The translations under genes and the position numbers were made by a program. The notes under the pieces were generated by a model that had not been told where the DNA came from, made no database searches, and saw only the letters and a list, made by a program, of their open reading frames with translations. DNA of 64,000 bases from Pseudacidobacterium ailaaui (GTDB taxonomy: Bacteria; Acidobacteriota; Terriglobia; Terriglobales; Acidobacteriaceae): NCBI RefSeq assembly GCF_000688455.1, contig NZ_JIAL01000001.1, positions 2,945,001-3,009,000 on the forward strand, read 5' to 3'. The stretch's first letter is position 1. Every line of letters starts with the position of its first letter. Shown here in pieces: positions 36,752 to 46,755 of the stretch.

Positions 36752-37047
36752 AGGTATCGAGTCAAAAACGACGTTACCTTATCCATATAATGAGTACCTA
36801 TGATGAGCGAACCGGCACCCGCAGCTACATTGTACGGACGCGACGTTGGTCAACGCGACCAACTCAGATAGTCAGAGCTGCGGAACGACAGTTTGCAGAC
36901 GAATGTGAGCTTATCAAAGTCCTGAATCCCCTTCTGCCGCAGGGATCTGATGTACGAGATGTTTTGAACGATGTGGAAGGACCCGAAGGATTTATTTATC
37001 TTCTTCATCTAAACCATACCCAGGCAGCGAGTCTTGGATGCATTTGA
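36748..37047 (+). CDS. Small unknown protein ending the carotenoid operon
   Basis: The 99-residue soluble protein starts in an ATGA overlap with crtO. Its first third is basic (QKRRYLIHIM, RTRRWSTRPTQIVRAAERQF) and the rest acidic and hydrophobic. It has no membrane segment or recognised domain. The strict coupling suggests that it is expressed with the pathway. The operon ends 24 bp before the duplicated esterase fragment, so it may have lost a native 3' end. Confidence 0.55.
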   Translation: MKVSSQKRRYLIHIMSTYDERTGTRSYIVRTRRWSTRPTQIVRAAERQFADECELIKVLNPLLPQGSDVRDVLNDVEGPEGFIYLLHLNHTQAASLGCI

Positions 37048-37071
37048 AAGAATATAGAACCCGTCTGAACG

Positions 37072-37177
37072 TCCTCTGTATCTGGACCTGCCAGTGAAAG
37101 ATGGTATTGCTCAGCCTGATGTCCTGGCCAAGTGGGCCGCAATGCGCCACTGGCCTTTGTGGACCAGTACATTGGCA
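37072..37177 (+). repeat. Segmental repeat A, right copy (esterase fragment)
   Basis: This is a decayed copy of 28214-28320 with a 1-nt deletion (GCAATGCG for GCAAATGCG) that breaks the esterase frame. Its last four bases, GGCA, are also the first four of repeat B. Confidence 0.92.
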
Positions 37178-37380
37178 CTACTTCGCTTCTTTCGTGATCG
37201 CATCGGCAGCATTGCCGGCAATAACCCAGCTTGCCGATTCGGCCACCACAGCTTCATCCTCGAACCAGAGAAATCCGAAGTCGTCAATGCACTCGGGAAA
37301 ATCCGGCTTGATGATGATGTATCCCGGAATCACGGCGCCCGGAATGTAGGAGTTATCGGCTCGGTTATTGCTGTAGGTCT
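37174..37380 (+). repeat. Segmental repeat B, right copy (end of intact GH9)
   Basis: It matches 28762-28968 over 207 bp and forms the true 3' end of the GH9 gene. The single difference seen makes the TAG stop (CAG in the left copy). Confidence 0.95.
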
Positions 37381-39841
37381 TGATCTTTGAGACCGTGCCC
37401 ACACCGGCTACGTACGAAGTGCTGGACACCGGATGTGTACCAAGAATGTAGTTAATAGCTCGAAGTGTGTATTCAGGGCCCACAAGGTCGGGAAATGCCT
37501 TGTGCAGAAAGTACATCCGGATAGCCATGTTTACCACGGCACCTGAGCCGCCCCATGTGCCCAGACTGGGAGGCACTCCGAACGGTGTGGCATCCAGCTG
37601 CTTATCCAGACTCGCCATATAGTTCTTCACTGCTTCCCGCATTTGTTCTTTTGCGCTGGTGTCCAGATAAGGCAACGCACGGACCGCGGTCCAGCCATAC
37701 ATGTCCATCTGCTGTGGCATGATCATCTGAGGAAAGAGCTCCCTCACGCGGGACTTATAGGGCTCAGCGCCATGGGTGGTTATAGTTAATTCCAGGGCCG
37801 CCGCCCAATCAAGTCCAACATTGACTCCGGGAGGGCCGAAACCGGCGGGAGGTGTTGCCGGTGCGCTTGTCATGCCGGAAGTTGTCGAAGCGCCCGAGCT
37901 CCTCTGTCCTGGATGAGACACCGCGCCCTGAGACGCCGCAAGAACTCCACTCCCGGTAAGACGCGCCGGGTACTGCGTAGGGTGGGCCTTCTCCTCGTTC
38001 CACGCTTTGATCGCGGTATCGAGGCAGTCTTTAGCGAGTGCGTCGTCCCAGCCTTTCAGCACGTCGGCGGCTGCGGCCAGAGCCGCAATAGCATTCCATT
38101 GGAAAAATGGATTGTTCGTCGTGAAAATCCAGCGGTCGTCCGGCTTTCCGGAGAAGTCGCCTTTGACTTCATTTGGCCCGAGCTTTGGATCATAGATGCG
38201 GTTATCGGTCTTCGATGCTCCGTCGCCAATCTGCGTATACTGGCGCAGATCTGGTTCGTGAGTGCCGCGAATGGCGTGGCCGATATTGTGGAACTGCGCC
38301 AGAATATACAGCGCACCGTGCTTGACTTGTTCAACCGTATCGGGGACACCGTCCGGGCGGTGCATCTCAACTTCTCGCGCAGCTTCGTTCACCGTCAGTT
38401 CGTCATATTTGAGATGGAATTCACGATAGGCCAGCGCTAAGGACTGAATCACGCTGAGCTGCGCAGGTTCCTCCAAATCAAAGTCGCCTGCATCGTACCA
38501 GCCGCCTACGTTCATTCCTGGGATGTGGTCGCCGCCCTTATACTTCCCGTCCGTTGCCTTGTCTTGATACCATCCGTCGAATTGTTCGCCGACCACTGGC
38601 GCCATGCGCCCATCGTCCAGATGCGAAGCGCCGTGCCACATATGGTAACCCTCGCGCACCGAGACGTGGTCCATCTGCTCGGCGAGGTGATGGTCCAGGC
38701 TGTCCTGCCAGATGTTCGCATAAACATCCTTCGCAATTGGAAAGGGTGCCGTACGCTGGTCTGCATATTCGATGACATACAGACCCGGCTCCCGGACCGA
38801 GGTGAAATCAAATTTTGAGTAAACATAGCGCAACCAAGGCATTGCGGGCGTAATCGGCCCCTCAAAAACCTGCTTGTAAGATCCGTTTTCCGTCAGGCGC
38901 AGAACTTTGGCTGTCTTTGGACCCTTGTACTTCGGATCGAGCTCAAGCACCGCAACTTTGGAAAAATCTGGTGCATAACCAACCTGGCTGTGCGCAATCA
39001 TCGGCGGCCTTGTCCAGTTCGGAATCACGTCCGGTCGGACATGCCAGACGATGGCCCCTGCGGTCTTGCCAGAAGGAATCAACGAGCGCAAAACAAACCA
39101 ACCGTTCTGCGCCCTGTCACGACCGTCAAACAACATAAGGTCGGTGGTGTCTGACGTAACCTTGACTCGGGCCAGCGCGTCGTCAACTCCCAGGGTAATG
39201 CTCGTGCCTTCAGCAAAGGGCAGCGGCTGCATATATCCTTTTGCTCTGTCCCAGTCCTCCAGATAGTATGCCTTTTTCGGCTCGTCGGGCAGCGGCAAAA
39301 CCTTGACCATGGGATCATTCGGTGTGCGAGGGAAGATGCCGGCCTTGGTTCCGTCCACCAGGTAGGCTTTTCCCATATAGATCGAAGGCAGGAACTCCAG
39401 GTTAAAACCTGCTCTTCCAACCAACTTCTGCGGCAGCGGCTTGTCCAGATTCACACTGACCCTCACACCACCTGGCTCCGCCGCGACTTCCAATGTATAG
39501 CTGAAATCAAAGCTCGGAAACGCGAGATCTGCCGTAAGGCGGTTATTGGCCTTATCGGCATGTCTTCTTTTAAGGGTCGCTACCAGGTCCCACTGCTCGG
39601 GGGTCGGCACCAGTCGCACATCGCCATTGGTGGCGATGCGCTGGTCGTGAAGGATCATCTCTAAGGCCGCATTCTTCTGGTCTACGAAAACTGGGTGATA
39701 TGTACTGTCGTACAGAAATACGCTGAAGCCCTGAGCGTCCAGGTAATTCTTGTCGTTCACCCTCATGGTGAAATCAGCACCGAACAGGCCAGGGCCAGAG
39801 ATCAGGATAAAAAGAAGACAAAACTTGATCGTGTTAAGCAT
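37178..39841 (-). CDS. Secreted GH9 cellulase/endoglucanase
   Basis: The 887-residue protein has a signal peptide (CLLFILISGPGLFGA) and an N-terminal extension of about 270 residues. An Ig-like cellulase N domain (about 280-380: IAHSQVGYAPDFSKVAVL) and a GH9 (alpha/alpha)6 catalytic domain (about 400-885) follow. The nucleophilic Asp pair is in GGWYDAGDFDLEE, and the acid Glu lies near WFEDEAVVAESASW. It hydrolyses beta-1,4-glucan or related polymers outside the cell. A Ser/Gly/Pro-rich insert sits near residue 650. The stop lies exactly at the microhomology junction, so the gene survived the nearby rearrangement intact. Confidence 0.9.
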   Translation of the reverse strand: MLNTIKFCLLFILISGPGLFGADFTMRVNDKNYLDAQGFSVFLYDSTYHPVFVDQKNAALEMILHDQRIATNGDVRLVPTPEQWDLVATLKRRHADKANNRLTADLAFPSFDFSYTLEVAAEPGGVRVSVNLDKPLPQKLVGRAGFNLEFLPSIYMGKAYLVDGTKAGIFPRTPNDPMVKVLPLPDEPKKAYYLEDWDRAKGYMQPLPFAEGTSITLGVDDALARVKVTSDTTDLMLFDGRDRAQNGWFVLRSLIPSGKTAGAIVWHVRPDVIPNWTRPPMIAHSQVGYAPDFSKVAVLELDPKYKGPKTAKVLRLTENGSYKQVFEGPITPAMPWLRYVYSKFDFTSVREPGLYVIEYADQRTAPFPIAKDVYANIWQDSLDHHLAEQMDHVSVREGYHMWHGASHLDDGRMAPVVGEQFDGWYQDKATDGKYKGGDHIPGMNVGGWYDAGDFDLEEPAQLSVIQSLALAYREFHLKYDELTVNEAAREVEMHRPDGVPDTVEQVKHGALYILAQFHNIGHAIRGTHEPDLRQYTQIGDGASKTDNRIYDPKLGPNEVKGDFSGKPDDRWIFTTNNPFFQWNAIAALAAAADVLKGWDDALAKDCLDTAIKAWNEEKAHPTQYPARLTGSGVLAASQGAVSHPGQRSSGASTTSGMTSAPATPPAGFGPPGVNVGLDWAAALELTITTHGAEPYKSRVRELFPQMIMPQQMDMYGWTAVRALPYLDTSAKEQMREAVKNYMASLDKQLDATPFGVPPSLGTWGGSGAVVNMAIRMYFLHKAFPDLVGPEYTLRAINYILGTHPVSSTSYVAGVGTVSKIKTYSNNRADNSYIPGAVIPGYIIIKPDFPECIDDFGFLWFEDEAVVAESASWVIAGNAADAITKEAK

Positions 39842-39879
39842 GGATGGAAATCCCGTTTCCGATTGCTAGAGAGAGGCTT

Positions 39880-41118
<1,239 letters not shown>

Positions 41119-41429
41119 TTAAAGTGAATTTGCTGGCTACCTTCTTCGAGCAAAACGAATACTAAACCAAGGAAATATTTACAGTAAAGCGATTTATCTA
41201 AGAAATTATCGCGTGCTGAGTGATGGACTTCGGATCCACAAGTGCTGTTCTGTGGCAACGTACTCATACAGAAGGAGAAGCACAGGAGAAGAAGCGTTCT
41301 CTGGGCAGTTCCCATGGGATGAGAACTATAGACTCTAAATAAATGTAAATAAACGCAATAACGTTTTTAATATTTACCTATAGCTGTGGCCTGTTAAGCG
41401 CCTGATTGATCGGTAACGGTTCTCGTCGC
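41119..41429 (-). promoter_or_regulatory. Promoter region of the esterase-GH9 operon
   Basis: About 310 gene-free bp, AT-rich. TTTAC-A-GTAAA at 41178-41188 is an odd palindrome related to the sites before xylB and the TonB receptor. No -35/-10 pair is clear. Confidence 0.4.
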
Positions 41430-41738
41430 CTAGTCATGGTTGCTCACCGTCCCATCTGTTGTCCGGTGAGCGAGCAATCCAACCTGATCCCAACCCAGAA
41501 CTCCGGCGCCGGACAGCGCGCCGAACAGGCCGGGAATGGCATCCTAAAACCTCCCGGTCATCATGCGAATTCCGGCAAAAATCAGGCCACCGAGGCGGAT
41601 GACTTCTCCGGCATACATGGCGAACGTCTTAAACGTGTCGATCAGGGTGGTTGCCCCGGAGAAATCCATCATTCTCTGAGCATGGGCGACGGCACTGCTG
41701 GCACCCGCGAACAGGAGTGCAGTCAGAGTCGGCTTCAT
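41430..41738 (-). pseudogene. VirB2/TrbC-type conjugation pilin remnant
   Basis: From MKPTLTALLFAG a signal-like segment ending in AHA is followed by FAMYAGEVIRLGGLIFAGIRMM, the first membrane helix of a TrbC/VirB2 prepilin. A TAG at 41544-41546 interrupts the frame. Beyond it the same frame resumes DAIPGLFGALSGAGVLGW, like the second helix, then runs into unrelated residues and a stop at 41430-41432. It lies about 0.8 kb inside the right tRNA repeat and marks a former conjugative element. Confidence 0.65.
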
Positions 41739-41944
41739 TGTGTGTGCGGCGCGGAGAAGGCTTTCTTTGGTGAGGAGTCTTCTCAAGCTTCGGGCAGGCT
41801 GAATTGGCTGCCGGGAGGCAGCTTTTATGGCTTCCTTTCGAACAAGTCAGAGGCATGCAATAGCCAAAAATGCTAATTTGGCTGCCCGGCCGCGTGATAG
41901 AATCGCTGCTGCTTCAGCAGTGTACGACCCGGCGCTTCCTGCGT

Positions 41945-42346
41945 TCACGAAGCAGATGACTTTGCTTCCGTTTCGATTCGTTCACAGAAGCTGAGCATGT
42001 TTCCAAAAGGATCTATCGCCACAGTCTCGAGCGTGCCCCATTCGGTGGTGTCCAAGCCTGGACGCATGTAGCGATACCCTTTCTCGCTGATCTCGCAATG
42101 AAACTCGCGAACGCCGCGCATCATCACTCGAAGCCGTGCGCCAGGCGAGCCATCACCATGATGTTCGCTCAGATGCAGGACAAGCCCGTTCCGAGAAATC
42201 TGCCGGTACAGCGGAGCGTTCTCGTCGTAGCGGTGGTCCCAGTCGACGGCGAAGCCCAGGAAACCGAGGTAGAATTCGTCGGCTTTCTGAACGTCAAAAA
42301 TGCGCAGGATTGGTACGACCTGCTGAAATTGGATGGCCTCCACCAT
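41945..42346 (-). CDS. VOC-superfamily (glyoxalase/bleomycin-resistance-like) protein
   Basis: The 133-residue protein has the beta-alpha-beta-beta-beta pattern of one VOC module duplicated: VVPILRIFDVQKADEFYLGFLGF at the start and VAIDPFGNMLSFCER at the end, with His and Glu at typical metal positions (LVLHLSEH, FCE). Members include bleomycin-binding proteins and lyases; the substrate cannot be told. GAGG precedes the ATG. It is the last gene before the right tRNA repeat. Confidence 0.82.
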   Translation of the reverse strand: MVEAIQFQQVVPILRIFDVQKADEFYLGFLGFAVDWDHRYDENAPLYRQISRNGLVLHLSEHHGDGSPGARLRVMMRGVREFHCEISEKGYRYMRPGLDTTEWGTLETVAIDPFGNMLSFCERIETEAKSSAS

Positions 42347-42705
42347 CTTTCCTCACCGCCTCATTACACGCAAATGCGTATGTGAAATGGATGATGCACC
42401 TTGCATTGCAGCCGAACCGCAGATAGATAATACGCATACTCTTACTAACTCGCAACCCCTTGAGCCAGCCGGACTGCGTGCTCTGATCATCAAGGCTGCA
42501 GGCACACTTCGGGTCGGGTGGCACATGAAGATCACGAATTCAGTAACCTGCGACTTCTGTCACGGCAGAGGTCGCGGGTTCGAGCCCCGTCGTCCAAGCG
42601 GCCATCTTTCACAGCTTCTCTTTCTCTATTTCAACAAAGAGCTGCGCCGTTTCCTGGCATAACGGGAGAACAAGCTGTCCGTGTCACCATCCTGCGCGCC
42701 CCAGA
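42347..42705. other. Gene-free 359 bp at the right island boundary
   Basis: It contains the 39-bp tRNA-Asp fragment (42557-42595). The ORFs crossing it are composed of repeats or shadows. The tRNA fragment has no 5' half, so it is not a functional gene. Confidence 0.6.
42557..42595 (+). repeat. 39-bp tRNA-Asp 3' fragment (candidate attR)
   Basis: It is identical to 17588-17626, running from the anticodon loop into the acceptor stem. It is followed by AAGCGG instead of the tRNA's CCGCCA end. With the intact tRNA it brackets the probable island. Confidence 0.75.
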
Positions 42706-45297
42706 TCAGGCCGGTTGCTCGACCAGAGGAGCATGGGTTTCGGCCTTGGGACGGTCTGCTTCCGGAGCATCTGCGATTCGCTTTGAATAGTTGCAGGCCA
42801 CCGTTGGTTCTTCCTCCCCTTTCCGTCTACGTTTCCTGGTGCCTTCTTCCTCGTCAGATGCAGCCTTGCGGTTGGGGCAGACAAGGTAGATGCCCGACTT
42901 TAAGGTCTTCTCCAGCAGATAGGAGGAACCGCATTCCGGGCACTTCTGGTCCACGGGTTTATAGTTTGCTGTGAAGTCGCACTTCGGGTAGTTCTCGCAT
43001 CCATAAAAGATGTTCCCGCGACGCGCCTTTTTCTCGACGATCTCGCCTTCATGGCACTTCGGGCATTTCACGCCGATGGTGTTCTGTTTGATGTATTTGC
43101 ATTTCGGGTAGCCAGAGCAAGAGATGAACTCGCCGTACTGGCCCATGCGTTTCACCAACTGCTTGCCACACTTTGGGCAGCTTTCATCGATCGGTTCTGG
43201 TGGCTTCTGTTGCTGCTTTTGGTTCAAGCGGCGAACGGTCTTGCACGGTGGGTCCTCGTTATAGCCGGGGCAGGCCATGAATGGCCCCCAGGGGCCGTTG
43301 CGCAGGACCATGACACGGCCACAGTTTTCGCAATATTCCTCTTCTTGCTCTTCCTGGCCCTCGGTCTGAAGATGAGGCTTGGCTTCGAAGTTCTCCCGGG
43401 TGTAGTCGCAGCTGCCCTTCTTTTTCTTGTCGTAGGAACTGCAAGCATAAAAAGAGCCAAATTTGCCCCATTTCAGCACCAGCGGAGAGCCACACTGAGG
43501 ACACTTCTCATCTGTCGGCTTCTCCATCCGCTTGATGTTCTCCATGTGCTTACTGGCGTCTTTCAGCTCTCCCTCAAAGTGGCCATAGAAGCCTTTAAGG
43601 AGGTCGGTCCACTTTTCCCGACCGTCTTCGATGTCATCCAGTTCTTCTTCAAGTTTTGCCGTATATTGGGTGTCGAAGATATAGGGGAAATTTTTTACCA
43701 GCAGGTCGTTGACCACGGTACCAATTTCCGTGGGGACAAAACGGCCGGACCGGCCGCCAATCTTCTGCACGTACTCACGGTCCTGGATCGTGTTGATGAT
43801 GGAGGCATAAGTGGAGGGACGGCCAATGCCGCGTTCTTCGAGCTCCTTGACCAGCGACGCTTCGTTATAGCGCGGAGGCGGTTCGGTGAAATGCTGCTCG
43901 GGCTTCAGTCCGCGGAGTGAGAGGGACTGGCCTTCACGGAGTGCAGGAAGCTTGTTGGCGAGTGCTTCATCTTCCTCATCCTTTGTGTCCCTGGCCTCTT
44001 CGTAGACCTTGAGGTAGCCGTCAAAGCGGAGCACCGATCCGGTAACACGGAAGTCATAGCTGCGGTCAGCGCGGGCGACGATGTCCACTGTGGTCTGATC
44101 AAAGACGGCCGGAGTCATCTGCGAGGCCACAAAGCGCCGCCAGATGAGCTTATACAGTTTGTACTGTTCTTCACTCAGATACTTGCGGATCTCGTCCGGG
44201 TGCAGGTCCACATTGGTCGGACGAATGGCCTCGTGTGCATCCTGTGCGTCCTTTTTGGACTTAAACGTATTTGCAGATGCTGGCAGATAAGCATCGCCAA
44301 GGTTGGACTTGATCCAGTTGCGCACGGCGGTGATGGCTTCAGGTGCGACACGGGTAGAGTCCGTACGCATGTAAGTAATCAGACCGACGGTCTCATTGCC
44401 GATGTCGACGCCTTCATAGAGGCGTTGTGCTACGCCCATCGTGCGCTTTACGTTGAAGCCCAACTGGCGGGCCGCATCCTGCTGGAGCTTGCTGGTGGTG
44501 AAGGGCGCGGCAGAATTGCGCCTGCGCTCTTTGCGCTCCACGGAGCGGACCGACCATGAGGCACCTTTCAATTGCGCGATGACCTCATCAGTCAGCTGCT
44601 GATTGGGGAGCGCAGGTGCGTCCACTGTTTCCACGCGGGCGCGCTGGCCGTCGATACCGACAAAGCGTGCGGTGAAAGGGGCCGATTTGTGTGCTTCCAG
44701 CTCGGCGTCAATCGTCCAGTATTCCACTGGTTTGAAAGCTTTGATCTCACGCTCGCGCTCGACGATGAGGCGGACGGCCACTGTCTGCACGCGGCCAGCA
44801 GAAAGGCCGCGGCGGACCTTGTCCCACAGCAGGGGAGAAACCTGATAGCCTACCAGCCGGTCCAGGACGCGGCGCGTGGTCTGCGCGTCCACCAGATGGG
44901 AATCAATTTTGCGCGCGTGCTGAAAGGCATCGCGCACGGCCTTGGGTGTGATCTCGTTGAAGGTGACGCGATGGATGGCGTTCTTTTTGACGACCTTGCT
45001 CAGTTCTTCCGCCAGGTGCGCGGCAATGGCCTCGCCTTCGCGGTCGGGGTCAGGCGCAAGGTAGACCGCTTCTGATTTAGCGGCCAGCTTTTTCAGGCGG
45101 TCCACGACCTTTTCCTTGCCGGGGATAATGACCAGTTCCGGCTCAAAGGTGCGGTGTTTTAATTCAACGCCAATTTCGTTTTTGGGCAAATCCTTGATGT
45201 GACCGAGGGATGCCTCGACCGTGTAGTCTTTGCCCAGATATTTGTTGATCGTCTTGGCTTTTGCGGGAGACTCGACGATCACAAGTGATTTACTCAT
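42706..45297 (-). CDS. topA: DNA topoisomerase I
   Basis: Type IA topoisomerase, which relaxes negative supercoils. The 863-residue protein has an N-terminal TOPRIM domain (SLVIVESPAKAKTINKYLG, DPDREGEAIAAHL) and the catalytic Tyr in GLITYMRTDSTR. Five C-terminal zinc-ribbon units follow (CPQCG, CENCG, CPKCG, CPKCH, CPECG starts). A Lys/Arg/Glu-rich tail ends the protein. Full length and well conserved; it forms the first core gene to the right of the island. Confidence 0.97.
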   Translation of the reverse strand: MSKSLVIVESPAKAKTINKYLGKDYTVEASLGHIKDLPKNEIGVELKHRTFEPELVIIPGKEKVVDRLKKLAAKSEAVYLAPDPDREGEAIAAHLAEELSKVVKKNAIHRVTFNEITPKAVRDAFQHARKIDSHLVDAQTTRRVLDRLVGYQVSPLLWDKVRRGLSAGRVQTVAVRLIVEREREIKAFKPVEYWTIDAELEAHKSAPFTARFVGIDGQRARVETVDAPALPNQQLTDEVIAQLKGASWSVRSVERKERRRNSAAPFTTSKLQQDAARQLGFNVKRTMGVAQRLYEGVDIGNETVGLITYMRTDSTRVAPEAITAVRNWIKSNLGDAYLPASANTFKSKKDAQDAHEAIRPTNVDLHPDEIRKYLSEEQYKLYKLIWRRFVASQMTPAVFDQTTVDIVARADRSYDFRVTGSVLRFDGYLKVYEEARDTKDEEDEALANKLPALREGQSLSLRGLKPEQHFTEPPPRYNEASLVKELEERGIGRPSTYASIINTIQDREYVQKIGGRSGRFVPTEIGTVVNDLLVKNFPYIFDTQYTAKLEEELDDIEDGREKWTDLLKGFYGHFEGELKDASKHMENIKRMEKPTDEKCPQCGSPLVLKWGKFGSFYACSSYDKKKKGSCDYTRENFEAKPHLQTEGQEEQEEEYCENCGRVMVLRNGPWGPFMACPGYNEDPPCKTVRRLNQKQQQKPPEPIDESCPKCGKQLVKRMGQYGEFISCSGYPKCKYIKQNTIGVKCPKCHEGEIVEKKARRGNIFYGCENYPKCDFTANYKPVDQKCPECGSSYLLEKTLKSGIYLVCPNRKAASDEEEGTRKRRRKGEEEPTVACNYSKRIADAPEADRPKAETHAPLVEQPA

Positions 45298-45441
45298 CGT
45301 TTTCCTTTAAGGGCCGGTACCTACAGACCCAATGCTTCTGGAAGCTATCACGGTTGGCCGCACAGAATCCAGAGCCAGACATCTTAGAGACGCAAAACAT
45401 TCGTGAACGATGCATGACAAATGCTCATACTCACGCGGGAA

Positions 45442-46605
45442 TCAAAAACTTTTGACGTAATTTTTGCCCGGAAGTTGTTTGATGCGTCCTGCGAGCTCCA
45501 ATTCAAAAAGCGCGGTAAACACTTCTGACGAACTCAGCTCTGGCTCCAGCTTCTCCATGATCTCGTCCAGTTGCAATGCTTCGTCATGCCGAAGCACACT
45601 CATCAGACGGGACTCAGCGGGCGGCAAGGGAGCTTCCTGAAATAACGATGCACCAGGTTGCGGTTTTGATGCAAGCTCCCAGGTGGATTCGATTTCCAGA
45701 CGAACCTGTGTAGGCAGCTCTTCCCAGACGTCCTCCCAGGTGGCGACAAGTTTAGCTCCCTGTTTTATCAACGTGTTAGGGCCCCAGGCGTTTCTGGTGG
45801 TCACGTTGCCGGGAACGGCAAAGACGTCACGGTCCTGTTCAAGAGCACAACGGGCGGTCACACGTGTTCCGCTATGCTCGCCCGCTTCGACGACCAGTAC
45901 GCCGATACTCATTCCGCTAAGGATGCGATTGCGCTTTGGAAAGTTTTGCGGAGCAGGAAAGGTTCCCATGGGAAACTCAGAGACGATGGCTCCGCCGGTG
46001 GCGATGATCTGCTCAGCGAGAGACTTGTTTTCCTTGGGATAAATGATGTCAAGGCCCGTTCCCCAGACGGCTATGGTTTTACCGTTGGCGGCCAGGGCGC
46101 CTTTGTGGGCGGCAGTGTCTACACCGCGCGCCATTCCGCTAAGAATGACCATTCCACGAGCGGCCAGGTCCCGGGAAAGCATTTCGGCCATGCCAGTCCC
46201 GTAGGGGGTGGGATGACGAGTGCCAACGACGGCAATGGCAGGTTTAGAAAGCAGGGATGTGTCGCCACGGACCCAGAGCAGAGCCGGCGGGTCAAAGATC
46301 TGTTGTAAGCGCGGCGGGTATTCCGGGTCCTGGCAGGTGAGAAATGTGATGCCGGCCTTTTGCATGGCTTCCCACTCCTGACTGGCCGCGCGGAATGCCT
46401 CTCCATCTGCGATGAACTGCACGGACTGGGCAGGGAAGTTGAGCGCTTCCAGTCCGGTAAGAGGTAGGCGAAGGACTTCTTCAGCAGATTGAGTCTGACG
46501 GACAGCAGCGCGGATACGACGGGGGCCAAGACCCGGAGTCAGTGCAAGGGCGAGCCAGGCGAGGCGTTCTCCCGCGACGGCTTCATAGGAAGCAGCAGTG
46601 GTCAT
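45442..46605 (-). CDS. dprA: DNA processing protein DprA
   Basis: DprA loads RecA on incoming single-stranded DNA during natural transformation. The 387-residue protein has an N-terminal helix-hairpin-like region (LTPGLGPRRIRAAV) and the Rossmann core with VGTRHPTPYGTGMA, GMARGVDTAAHKGAL and FPKRNRILSGMS. It ends in a winged-helix DML1-like domain (about 320-385). It lies next to topA, an arrangement frequent in bacteria. Confidence 0.95.
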   Translation of the reverse strand: MTTAASYEAVAGERLAWLALALTPGLGPRRIRAAVRQTQSAEEVLRLPLTGLEALNFPAQSVQFIADGEAFRAASQEWEAMQKAGITFLTCQDPEYPPRLQQIFDPPALLWVRGDTSLLSKPAIAVVGTRHPTPYGTGMAEMLSRDLAARGMVILSGMARGVDTAAHKGALAANGKTIAVWGTGLDIIYPKENKSLAEQIIATGGAIVSEFPMGTFPAPQNFPKRNRILSGMSIGVLVVEAGEHSGTRVTARCALEQDRDVFAVPGNVTTRNAWGPNTLIKQGAKLVATWEDVWEELPTQVRLEIESTWELASKPQPGASLFQEAPLPPAESRLMSVLRHDEALQLDEIMEKLEPELSSSEVFTALFELELAGRIKQLPGKNYVKSF

Positions 46606-46755
46606 CTCTATTTTGCTCTCTTGTGCTTTTGTGGAATTAGCAGGGAGAGTAGCGGGGGCGGCAATGCAGAGTCAAGTTACGGAAGAATCAGTATGGGGCT
46701 GCTCTCATGCCGCGCGCAGGTCCTTTGCAGGACCCACCCCGCAGACGAGAGGCTG

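Noticed and set aside
37094-37390. Small gene at the esterase fragment
   Set aside because: It is a frame-shifted read of duplicated esterase and antisense GH9 sequence.
42557-42595. A second tRNA-Asp gene
   Set aside because: Only the 3' half is present; acceptor 5' strand and D-arm are missing, so it cannot fold as a tRNA.
43051-43920. 289-residue plus-strand frame inside topA
   Set aside because: It is the antisense shadow of the conserved topA reading frame; long shadows are expected in GC-rich genes.
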